From: Paracoccaceae bacterium
Lineage (GTDB): Bacteria > Pseudomonadota > Alphaproteobacteria > Rhodobacterales > Rhodobacteraceae
Direction: 5' to 3'
NCBI GenBank assembly: GCA_026709725.1
Contig: JAPOSK010000519.1
Coordinates: 1 to 6,084, forward strand
Length of the DNA stretch: 6,084 nt
Below are positions 1 to 6,084 of the stretch, piece by piece. The notes beneath the pieces are model-generated. The model searched no databases and was not told the DNA's origin. It saw only the letters and a list, made by a program, of their open reading frames with translations. Position numbers and translations under genes: made by a program. Position 1 is the stretch's first letter. The number at the start of each line of letters is the position of its first letter.

Positions 1-544
1 TGCGGGAGATCACCGGGCCGACACTGGTGACATGACCCACAACACCCACGCCATCCGTTGCCATCCAGCCGACCTGTACACCATTCTCGCTGCCAGCATT
101 GACCAAAAGCGAATTGGTAAAGGGGGAACTGGTATCGGCAATAACCGGTACCGTGAGAACGGCTGTCTTGTGCACTTCGATAAAATTAACAATTTTTTTG
201 AGAGCGGCATTCTCCAATTCAAGGGCCTGGGCCCGCTTTTGCCATTCGGCAAGATTGTTCTGGACCAGTTCCAGAGACTCATAGGCCTGCGAATACCGTG
301 TGAAACGTGTGATTGCTGCGGTGATCCCCGCAAAAAACTCACCCGGCTGCTGACCGGACTCAATGACCGGTACGAAGGTGCCGATGATGGCCGCCTGAAT
401 CCGATCAAGCCGATCACCTTCGATGCGCCAGATCACAAACAAACCGATCAGGAAGAGGAACAGCAGGGTCACGACCATACCCTTTGCGGATCGCTCGTGC
501 CGCTTCGGGTCATCGGGATCACTGGAATAACGATCAATCTGCAT
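1..544 (-). CDS. mreC: Rod shape-determining protein MreC, N-terminal part (runs off the left edge)
   Basis: MreC is a bitopic inner-membrane protein. Its periplasmic part forms filaments that link cytoplasmic MreB to the elongation peptidoglycan synthases. The visible 181 residues show the family layout: a polar cytoplasmic tail (1-22), one transmembrane helix (about 23-39, LLFLFLIGLFVIW), a charged coiled coil (about 84-122, ending in LELENAALKKIV), and then the start of the beta-domain (about 128-181). The beta-domain start includes NAGSENGVQVGWMATDGVGV and GHVTSVGPVISR, which resemble the family pattern G...GV..G..V...GLVG.V. The ATG at 544 is the first plausible start; no ATG, GTG or TTG lies in frame between it and the mreB stop 38 bases upstream, and the ribosome-binding site is weak. 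Order and strand (mreB then mreC) match the conserved mre operon, so the two are probably co-transcribed. The rest of the gene lies to the left of the window. Identification rests on motif layout plus context. Confidence 0.9.
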   Translation of the reverse strand, partial: MQIDRYSSDPDDPKRHERSAKGMVVTLLFLFLIGLFVIWRIEGDRLDRIQAAIIGTFVPVIESGQQPGEFFAGITAAITRFTRYSQAYESLELVQNNLAEWQKRAQALELENAALKKIVNFIEVHKTAVLTVPVIADTSSPFTNSLLVNAGSENGVQVGWMATDGVGVVGHVTSVGPVISR

Positions 545-582
545 TGTCCGAACTGCGAGAACCGCCTGACTGCAAGACGTGA

Positions 583-1629
583 CTAACTGCGATAGTCGAT
601 AAGGGACCTCAGGGTCTTCTCAAGTGTCAGCGCCAGCCCTGTTCCCTTGGCAACGCATGTGAGCGGGTCATCGGCAACCGTGACAGCCAGATTGACCTGC
701 TCCCGCAGAGCCATATCAATGTCCTTGAGCAGGGCACCGCCCCCGGTCAGTATAATGCCGCACTCCCAGATATCGCTTGCAAGATCCGGGGGAGTCAGGC
801 GCAGCGTCATTGCGACCGCCTTGCGAATCAGATCAATGGGTTCGTTCAGGGCATCGGCCGCCATGCCCTCGGTCATGACAACCTCGGTGGGCTGGCCGCC
901 TTCATTGGAGCGGCCATGGAATTTGATCCGCTTGCCCTGTTGATCCTTTGGTGGCCTTGCGGTCCCAATCGTATGCTTGATTTTTTCCGCAGTGGCATGA
1001 CCGATATGGGTGTTCATCTTGTCGAGAACATAGTTGATGATCGCCTCGTCCATATAGTCACCGCCCACCCGAATTGATTTGGCATGCACGATGTCACCCA
1101 GTGACATGACAGCAACTTCGGTTGTCCCCCCGCCAATATCAACGATCATGGAACCCTTGGGTTGCGAAATCTCAATACCGGCCCCAAGGGCGGCGGCAAT
1201 CGGTTCATAAATCAGTCCTGCGGTCCGTGCTCCTGCCGCAAGGACAGACTGTCGAATGGCGCGCCGTTCCACCGGCGTTGCACCATGGGGGACGCAGACG
1301 ATGATCCGTGGTTTGGCAAAGGCAGTTCGCTTGTGCACCTTGCGGATGAAGTATTTGACCATCTCTTCGGCAATGGAGAAATCAGCAATGACGCCATCCC
1401 GCATTGGTCGGGTGACCACAATAGAGCCCGGTGTGCGGCCATGCATCAGTTTGGCTGCCTCGCCAATCGCCATCACCCGCCGCTGGCCATCCTTGATCTC
1501 ATAGGCAACCACAGATGGCTCGTCGAGCACAATCCCCTCACCCTTGACCTGCACAAGTGTATTTGCAGTGCCAAGATCAATGGCCATGTCATGGGCGAAG
1601 AGTGAATTCAGATAATCAAGCATCGGCAT
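583..1629 (-). CDS. mreB: Rod shape-determining protein MreB (bacterial actin)
   Basis: MreB is an actin-fold ATPase that polymerises on the inner face of the membrane and directs lateral wall synthesis in rod-shaped cells. The 348-residue product has normal family length. Visible motifs in order are a short hydrophobic N-terminal membrane-binding segment (MLDYLNSLF), phosphate-1 loop AIDLGTANT (16-24), VPHGATPVERRAI (113-125), YEPIAAALGAG (141-151), phosphate-2 loop MIVDIGGGTTEVAVMSLG (161-178), the RVGGDYMDEAI segment (187-197), adenosine loop ILTGGGALL (293-301) and CVAKGTGLAL (325-334). I chose the ATG at 1629 because a GGGGA lies nine bases before it. The ATG at 1623 and a TTG at 1632 are alternatives. 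The segment around 232-252 (KRIKFHGRSNEGGQPTEVVM) departs from the usual GRDL-type sequence but is in frame. mreC follows after 38 bases. No confident promoter was found upstream. Confidence 0.97.
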   Translation of the reverse strand: MPMLDYLNSLFAHDMAIDLGTANTLVQVKGEGIVLDEPSVVAYEIKDGQRRVMAIGEAAKLMHGRTPGSIVVTRPMRDGVIADFSIAEEMVKYFIRKVHKRTAFAKPRIIVCVPHGATPVERRAIRQSVLAAGARTAGLIYEPIAAALGAGIEISQPKGSMIVDIGGGTTEVAVMSLGDIVHAKSIRVGGDYMDEAIINYVLDKMNTHIGHATAEKIKHTIGTARPPKDQQGKRIKFHGRSNEGGQPTEVVMTEGMAADALNEPIDLIRKAVAMTLRLTPPDLASDIWECGIILTGGGALLKDIDMALREQVNLAVTVADDPLTCVAKGTGLALTLEKTLRSLIDYRS

Positions 1630-2072
1630 CAATGGGCATCCCCAAACCCTGCGGTCTCAAACCTGCACTGCGATCGGTGAAATTCCGGATCAGCAACACG
1701 CCTCCACAGCATACCCAATTCACCGATCAACGCAATGATCACACCCAAATTTCGCCACTGGATCAAAGACGGAAATGCCCGCAGCGAACTGTCGCTTTCA
1801 GCAGGCTTCTGACAGCAACTGTGCCGCAATCACGTCCGTTGCAGGATCGGTTTGAATCAAGACACCACAGGATCCCGACCACTGGCCTGGCCAACCCCCA
1901 TCACCATCACACTCCTGACCCGCCCCCATTCCATGCAGGACGGTCCCGCATCATGCAGGTCGGAATGCAGCAGAGACCAGAGAGACGGCGGACGGGTCCG
2001 CCGCGGCCTGCACACGCCAGGGATGCCACCCGCAGCCCTGGCCCCATAAGCGTCAACCTGTTCCAATTTTTC

Positions 2073-2085
2073 TGACAGCCTGTCA
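2073..2085. promoter_or_regulatory. Operator-like inverted repeat TGACAG-C-CTGTCA in an AT-rich patch
   Basis: The 13-bp sequence is a perfect dyad, with arms TGACAG and CTGTCA around a central C. It lies in a locally AT-rich patch (ATTTTTC just before it, CAAACCA after) inside GC-rich DNA. Read on the minus strand, the right arm is part of a TTGACA hexamer, but I could not find a good -10 box at the right spacing toward mreB. It could be a binding site for a dimeric regulator or simply chance. No regulator is encoded nearby. Confidence 0.2.
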
Positions 2086-2550
2086 AACCATCTCCCGGAG
2101 TCATCCTCGATGAAGGAGGACCGGGATCCGCTGACGGGCTTTCCGCCGGAGGGTGTTTGCGCAGGAACAGATCCGCCGAGCCCCGCCTTGCGTCTTGTCG
2201 CTTCAACCCGGTTCCGGTCATTCCCTGTCGGAAACCGTGGTTCGTGCCTGCCTGAGCGGGCTGGCGGCGCTGTCTCCGGTTGCCCTGATGAAGTGCCTCC
2301 CGGGGCCGGACCGTGGTTGCGGTTCTCATGTCAGGCTCCGTTTGCGGAGCGGGGCAAGGTCCGGGATCCACCCGGTGAACCTCCCGGGATGCGTCGGGTG
2401 GATGCCACGACGGTCAGGGACCCCCCGGTGGGACGGGGCCTCCAGGGCAGGGTCTCCTGGGAGGATTCACTCCTCGGTCTGCGTTCCGTCCCCGGCCCGT
2501 GATCATGTCCGTCTGACGGCGACCGGAGGTGCGGGTGACCATCCGATCGG

Positions 2551-2586
2551 CGGGCGATGCCATTCGACCGCGAATGGCATCGCCCG
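2551..2586. repeat. Perfect 16-bp inverted repeat with a 4-base loop (hairpin)
   Basis: The left arm (2551-2566, CGGGCGATGCCATTCG) is exactly complementary to the right arm (2571-2586), with the loop ACCG between them. Sixteen uninterrupted pairs over a four-base loop are far beyond the short dyads expected by chance in GC-rich DNA. No run of T follows on either strand, so it is not a classical Rho-independent terminator. It could be a REP-type palindromic element, part of a structured RNA, or a processing or stabilising stem. No second copy occurs in this window. Confidence 0.75.
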
Positions 2587-2881
2587 TGTTCGCTGATGCC
2601 GGCGGGCACATTCCGGTTCGCGTCAGCACCGGGTCATTGCCCCTGCGGGTTTCGCGGGGTCGACGTCTCAATCGGTTCCAGAACATGCAACATCTCCATC
2701 GTCCCGGTGCGGTGCCCTCTGTCGGACGGAAACCGGAACGCCGGGCATTCTCCGGAGCGCACGGTGTGCCCGGGTCACGCAATACCGGCCCGCACGCGCA
2801 CAGATCCCCGGCCAGCCGGTCACGGCCCGGACCCGCCCCGGCTGCACCTGCCAGCCAGGCAATCGCCTCCGGACTGACATG

Positions 2882-2903
2882 TCGCATGCCGATCGGCATG
2901 CGA
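2882..2903. repeat. Perfect 22-bp palindrome
   Basis: The half-site TCGCATGCCGA (2882-2892) is followed directly by its exact reverse complement with no spacer. An 8-bp palindrome, GACATGTC (2876-2883), overlaps its left edge. Perfect full symmetry of this length suggests a site for a homodimeric DNA-binding protein, a resolution or recombination site, or a cruciform-prone element. It lies about 290 bases upstream of the promoter at 3173 and is not obviously placed to control it. Confidence 0.7.
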
Positions 2904-3172
2904 ATCGGATGACCGCAACAGAGGTGCGGTGTTGGGTGTGGGGGAGTGACAGGGGCACCGGAGCTGTGTGTCTGCAATCAGGACACGGGAGAGACTCGGG
3001 ATGGGGGGGATGGAGCGTTGGTGGAGTGGGGCGGGCGTGAACATTCCCATGGGCTGGCCCCGGCAGAGGCCCGGATGGAGGGACGGATGGGCGAATCGGG
3101 GCCGGAATCCGGGAGAGATGGGTCTTGCGCCGGATTCGGACCATTCCGTCTCTGACCGAGGATAAATTTCTC

Positions 3173-3199
3173 TTGACATGCCCCTCCCCCTCGTATAAA
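3173..3199 (+). promoter_or_regulatory. Sigma-70-type promoter for the Calx-beta gene
   Basis: A perfect -35 hexamer TTGACA (3173-3178) is followed after 15 bases by TATAAA (3194-3199), a five-of-six match to the -10 consensus. The spacer is shorter than the optimal 17. Initiation would fall near 3206, leaving a 5' leader of about 37 bases that carries the Shine-Dalgarno sequence of the downstream gene. It is the best promoter match I found in the window. Confidence 0.6.
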
Positions 3200-3230
3200 G
3201 ATCCCGTTACATTTGATTCAGACATGAATG

Positions 3231-3236
3231 AAAGGA
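3231..3236 (+). promoter_or_regulatory. Shine-Dalgarno AAAGGA that fixes the ATG at 3243 as the start
   Basis: AAAGGA sits six bases before the ATG at 3243. This matters because that ATG opens a signal peptide interrupted at codon 7 by TGA. The good spacing argues that 3243 is the original start, rather than the internal ATG at 3363, which has no ribosome-binding site. The ATG at 3224 leads into a different frame. Confidence 0.6.
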
Positions 3237-3242
3237 TGCATC

Positions 3243-3695
3243 ATGACAAGGATTCTTCTCTGAGTCCTGATCGTTCTGCTGGCCGCACCGACCAGTGCCG
3301 GCACCATCACCACCTCCAGCCCGACCGCCTATGGGGGCCGGGACCTCACCTTCACTTTCCGGATGAGTTTGCAGCAGTTTCACACCTGCTACGACTACTC
3401 CACCGAAGACGGCAGTGCGGTGGGCCACGGCTGGTTCCGGGACTACATACCCACGCAGGGCACGCTGTGCTGGGATAGCTCCGGGGAGCACACGGTCACG
3501 GTCGAGACGCTCAACGATGTGCGCTGCGAACACGATGAATCGGTCAAGGTCATCCTGAGCAATTACCGCTACTACACCCGGCAGGGCTGGGAGAAATTCT
3601 GTGGCTCCGGCTATGACCATCCGTGCCAGGTGACCGCCACCGGATCCATCCGGCAGGGCGCCCACGACTGCCAGGCCCAGCAGTTCGGGGAGTAG
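3243..3695 (+). pseudogene. Secreted single Calx-beta domain protein, interrupted by an in-frame TGA at codon 7
   Basis: Reading from the ATG at 3243 gives MTRILL, then TGA (3261-3263), then VLIVLLAAPTSA and a 131-residue mature region ending at TAG 3693-3695. The flanks of the TGA form one good Sec signal peptide (charged MTR, hydrophobic core, likely cleavage after PTSA). A Trp codon TGG would become TGA by one base change. The mature part matches a Calx-beta fold: YDYSTEDGSA, DYIPTQGTL, a strand HTVTVETLND, then HDESVKVILSN and a closing TATGSI. In the family such domains bind calcium through acidic loop residues. Six cysteines, one in each of CYDY, LCWD, RCEH, FCGS, PCQV and DCQA, suggest three disulfides in an exported protein. 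Promoter, ribosome-binding site and a downstream hairpin make it a complete single-gene unit. No ATG, GTG or TTG lies in frame between the TGA and 3363; starting at 3363 would lose the signal and first strand. A nonsense mutation, sequencing error or readthrough are all possible. Role unknown. Confidence 0.62.
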
Positions 3696-3723
3696 ACTCC
3701 AGCACCTATCCACCATCGGGGTG

Positions 3724-3741
3724 GGGCGGCTCCCGCCGCCC
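3724..3741 (+). terminator. GC-rich hairpin after the Calx-beta gene, possible terminator
   Basis: GGGCGGC (3724-3730) pairs perfectly with GCCGCCC (3735-3741) across a TCCC loop, starting 28 bases after the stop codon. The following bases, TGTCCTCG, contain only scattered T, so intrinsic termination would be weak. Position after an isolated gene favours a terminator role, but a 7-bp GC stem can occur by chance here. Confidence 0.4.
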
Positions 3742-4880
3742 TGTCCTCGCCCTGATCGCCCCATGCCTCTCTCGCCCGTGTCCAGTGCCGAACCGTCCGC
3801 CAGATTGATGCCACGGTCAAGACTCACCTTGACCTCAAGCCACTCCTGCTCCAGTTCAGGTCCATCATCCTGGCGGTGGCCACGACGGACGAGGTGGACG
3901 CGCTCTGTGGCACCCAACCCCACCTTGCCAAGGTCCTTATTCTGAAGCCTGGCCGAAGGGATCGTGGAGGGAGGTTCGGGGGTGCTCCCACTCGGTTTCG
4001 TCAGGACAGGGGAAAGCGCGGCCCCGGGTGTGATCGCGGGTGAAGGCTGTATGGTCACACAGCAACAGGCAGTGATCTTCCTCTTGAAATTCGTACCTTG
4101 TCAGGTTCTGAATTCAAGACAGGGATGGACACGCTGGCTTGCCGCTTGCAAGGCAGCCCAGCAACCTGGCTTGGTCCTGGATGAGGGTGTCTGCATATTG
4201 GCCATACCAGTGCCATCTCTGTGTGGTTCCGGGGCAGTGGGCCCGATCGGCCCCCTGTGACCCCAAAGGGCCCCTCCGAGGGGATTCCGGCCGAACAGCG
4301 GACACGCCGTGCCCTGTGACGATCCGTCCCCTGCCTGCCATGCCCCGCCGGTCATGCCCGATGGGGACGCAAGAGGACCTGCATGGCAGTCCGGGCAGGC
4401 TGACATCGACCGGGACGCGGCAGCCGGGCAGGATCCGGTCCTCAAGGGTGGCAGGGAGGCGGTCCCGGAGATCCGTACTGGCACGGGGGATCACTGCCGG
4501 GTGCTCGAGGTCGGGAAGGAGGGCCCGGATGTCATCAGGGGATCGGGGGCTGATGCGGATCTCGGTTATGGCCCTTTGGTGCGTGGGGTGGAGGACACCG
4601 GGCCGGGGCTGACGGATGGGGCGCATGGGTGTTCCCGGGGAGTCGTTCCCGACGGGCCGCAGTCGGTCTCTGGCGGCCCATTGGGACCCTTCGCCTCCGG
4701 TCTTCAGGGAGACAGTGGCAGACTATCAGCGGGAGGGTCGGGTGCGTATGGCGGGGAATGGGGTTTTCCGGCAGGCACGAGTTATACATCCGACACTCTG
4801 ATCATGTCATGATTCAATGGACATGCGGGTGGCAGGGGGGCAAATGAGATATTGTTGCATTTTTCCAAAATGGACGCAGC
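3742..4880. other. Gene-poor GC-rich stretch of about 1.1 kb; no supported gene
   Basis: No gene can be assigned. Two patches have codon-position bias that looks partly coding. At about 3754-3960, a plus frame collinear with the Calx-beta gene reads QIDATVKTHLDLKPLL and further leucine-rich residues, while the overlapping minus frame is equally biased. At about 4380-4600, a minus frame contains ITEIRISPRSPDDIRALLPD. Neither has a good start or a recognisable domain, and both could be shadows or remnants of lost genes. The block around 4381-4440 is 73% GC, above the flanking epimerase gene. The last ~90 bases become AT-rich and probably hold the epimerase promoter, though no clear -35/-10 pair was found. 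Confidence 0.5.
4801..4813. promoter_or_regulatory. Operator-like palindrome ATCATG-T-CATGAT upstream of the AGE gene
   Basis: A perfect 6+1+6 dyad lies 67 bases before the epimerase start, at the transition from GC-rich to AT-rich DNA. The position suits a repressor or activator site for that gene. A weak -10-like TATTGT (4850-4855) lies between it and the start codon, without a convincing -35. The dyad is short enough to arise by chance. Confidence 0.25.
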
Positions 4881-6005
4881 ATGATCATTGACAGGCATGA
4901 ATGCCCCCCATCTCTCCTGCGGCTTTCCGAACTGTTTACCGACCGAATTCTTCCCTACTGGATCACGGTGGGGCTTGATCCGGGGACCGGGCATTTTCAT
5001 GAGGCCCTGGCACTCGACGGCGCGCCACTATCTGACTCAACATTGCGCACGCGAACAGCGGCACGCATGATCTATGTTTATGCTGATGCTGCCCGGCTGG
5101 GAATGGCACCTGATGGTTCGCTCAGTGCGGCTGTGCTGGCCGCAGAAGCACTTGAGCGCGATGCGGGTGTAGCGGAAGGCGGCTATGTTCGCAGCATTGA
5201 TCGATGCACCGGCACTGTTCTTGATGCGGTGCGGGACCTCTACGACATGTCCTGCACGCTCATCGCACTTGCCTCATTGCTGCAGACAACGGGTGAGAGG
5301 TGCTGGCTTGAGCGGGCCGAGGCACTGCTTGCGGCACTTGATCGTCTGCTGGTCTTGCCGTCGGGCGGCTACGCAGAGGATGAGACGGGAACGCTGCCGC
5401 GGCGCCAGAACCCGCATATGCACCTCTTTGAAGCACTCACAGGGTTGACAGAAGCCACTCGGTCAGACGACCATCTCTCCAGACTGACTGTTATGCATGA
5501 CTTATTCCTGACCAGATTGCTTGATGGTGAGGGGATCTTGACCGAATACTTTGGTCCGGCTTGGGAGAGAGGGGATGAATGGCGATCCGAGCGACTTGAT
5601 CCGGGACATATGGCAGAGTGGGCGACACTTTTGTCGCAGGCCGAACATCTCCTCAATACAGATGATTCTGTGATTGTGGAAAAACTGACACAGGACGCAA
5701 TCCAACTCGGGCCCGCGGGGTCTCATCCTTTATTTTTTGCCGATGAAGTGAACAGGGAAGGTCAGGGACTCCGCAACCGCTCACGGCTTTGGCTGCAGGT
5801 TGAGCAGATCAAATCCTGCCTGATCACGGGTCGCCTCAAGCGGGCAGAAATGGTTGCCGAGGCACTTCTGGAGACATATCTTGCATCCGCTGAGAGGGGT
5901 GTGTGGATTGACAGTCTTGATCTTGGCGGCAATCCTATCGCCAACACTGTTCCAGCCAGCTCATGCTATCATTTGTGGACACTTGTCCGACTCCTGCCGC
6001 GGTGA
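4881..6005 (+). CDS. AGE-family (N-acylglucosamine 2-epimerase-like) sugar epimerase/isomerase
   Basis: AGE-family enzymes are cytosolic (alpha/alpha)6-barrel proteins that interconvert sugars, for example N-acylglucosamine with N-acylmannosamine, or aldoses such as mannose with ketoses or C2 epimers. The 374-residue product has near-normal length and no signal peptide. Family landmarks in order are TLRTRTAARMIYVYADAARL (54-73), DLYDMSCTLIALASL (119-133), RRQNPHMHLFEAL (174-186), LDPGHMAEWATLL (239-251), RLWLQVEQIKS (302-312) and VPASSCYHLWTLV (357-369). The histidines in NPHMH, PGHM and YHL fall where the family keeps its active-site histidines. Substitutions such as DMSC where DQAF is more usual, and LWLQVE for LWPQTE, suggest a divergent subgroup, so the substrate cannot be named. 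The start at 4881 follows an in-frame TGA at 4845-4847, with a modest GGA six bases upstream. The gene stands alone here; no terminator is evident in 6006-6084. Confidence 0.88.
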   Translation: MIIDRHECPPSLLRLSELFTDRILPYWITVGLDPGTGHFHEALALDGAPLSDSTLRTRTAARMIYVYADAARLGMAPDGSLSAAVLAAEALERDAGVAEGGYVRSIDRCTGTVLDAVRDLYDMSCTLIALASLLQTTGERCWLERAEALLAALDRLLVLPSGGYAEDETGTLPRRQNPHMHLFEALTGLTEATRSDDHLSRLTVMHDLFLTRLLDGEGILTEYFGPAWERGDEWRSERLDPGHMAEWATLLSQAEHLLNTDDSVIVEKLTQDAIQLGPAGSHPLFFADEVNREGQGLRNRSRLWLQVEQIKSCLITGRLKRAEMVAEALLETYLASAERGVWIDSLDLGGNPIANTVPASSCYHLWTLVRLLPR

Positions 6006-6084
6006 TTTGTTGATTGGCTGTCTTCGTGGTGAGTGAGTCAACGGCACCATTCCCCCATGCCTGCGCCTGAGTGACAATTTCACC

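Larger units (their letters stand above)
1630..3172. other. Gene-poor stretch of about 1.5 kb; no supported gene
   Basis: I see no convincing gene on either strand. Many open frames exist, but this is expected at high GC. Their translations are rich in Pro, Arg, Gly and Ser, lack recognisable motifs, overlap one another on both strands and lack good ribosome-binding sites. Bases 1630 to about 1860 have the same moderate GC as mreB and probably include the mre leader. From about 1860 the GC rises to 63-77% in most 60-base lines counted by eye, higher than in the neighbouring genes, with an AT-richer patch near 2060-2090. Symmetric elements inside are listed separately. Bases 2990-3125 are strongly G-rich on the plus strand. 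Possible content includes a decayed gene, a structured RNA, or an untranslated regulatory region; the sequence alone does not decide. Confidence 0.55.

Noticed and set aside
32..586. 184-codon plus-strand open frame at the left edge
   Set aside because: It is antisense to mreC, whose minus-strand reading shows the transmembrane helix, coiled coil and beta-domain motifs.
2414..2977. 187-codon minus-strand open frame in the gene-poor block
   Set aside because: The translation is Pro/Arg/Gly-rich with no domain and no good ribosome-binding site. It runs straight through the perfect hairpin and the palindrome, and overlaps similar frames on the plus strand.
2998..3035. Possible G-quadruplex (several G-runs on the plus strand)
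   Set aside because: The runs are unevenly spaced, with a loop of about 18 bases, so a stable four-run arrangement is doubtful.
3264..3310. Selenocysteine insertion at the TGA of the Calx-beta gene
   Set aside because: I found only weak or short pairings directly downstream, not a convincing bacterial SECIS stem, and Sec in a signal peptide core would serve no known purpose.
3125..3478. 117-codon plus-strand frame with its own ATG at 3224 and His-rich translation
   Set aside because: It is the +2 shadow of the Calx-beta gene; it has no signal peptide and ends inside that gene.
3207..4058. 283-codon minus-strand open frame covering the Calx-beta gene
   Set aside because: It is antisense to a gene with promoter, ribosome-binding site, signal peptide and recognisable domain. 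Its translation is Gly/Arg/Asp-rich without motifs, which fits a shadow frame.
1..6084. CRISPR array, tRNA, rRNA or insertion sequence
   Set aside because: I saw no regularly spaced repeats, cloverleaf, ribosomal RNA sequence, transposase motif or paired terminal repeats with a target duplication.

Overview
The window looks like chromosomal DNA of a Gram-negative bacterium, most likely an alphaproteobacterium. That placement is an inference from the style of the MreB, MreC and AGE-family proteins, not from a marker gene. It holds three core-type protein genes and one damaged accessory gene, separated by two unusually long gene-poor stretches. The genetic code is standard: every Trp in mreB, mreC and the epimerase gene is TGG, and the epimerase gene ends on TGA.

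Region 1 (1-1629, minus strand) is the start of a rod-shape operon. A complete mreB is followed 38 bases later by the first 181 codons of mreC, which runs off the left edge. Together they would build the actin-like filament and its periplasmic scaffold, which place elongation-phase peptidoglycan synthesis.

Region 2 (1630-3172) has no gene I can support. Its first ~230 bases resemble the mre genes in composition (about 50-52% GC in the two 60-base lines counted). From about 1860 it is mostly 63-77% GC in the lines counted. It carries two striking symmetric elements: a perfect 16-bp-arm hairpin (2551-2586) and a perfect 22-bp palindrome (2882-2903).

Region 3 (3173-3741) is a self-contained transcription unit: a consensus-like sigma-70 promoter, a Shine-Dalgarno sequence, a secreted single-domain protein and a GC-rich hairpin after the stop. 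The mature protein reads as one Calx-beta domain carrying six cysteines. Its signal peptide is interrupted at codon 7 by an in-frame TGA, so as written the secreted product cannot be made unless the codon is read through. This is the most notable item in the window.

Region 4 (3742-4880) is a second gene-poor, GC-rich stretch with some coding-like patches that I could not assign. A small palindrome lies just before the last gene.

Region 5 (4881-6005, plus strand) is a complete AGE-family (N-acylglucosamine 2-epimerase-like) sugar isomerase/epimerase gene. Nothing in the window ties it functionally to the other genes.
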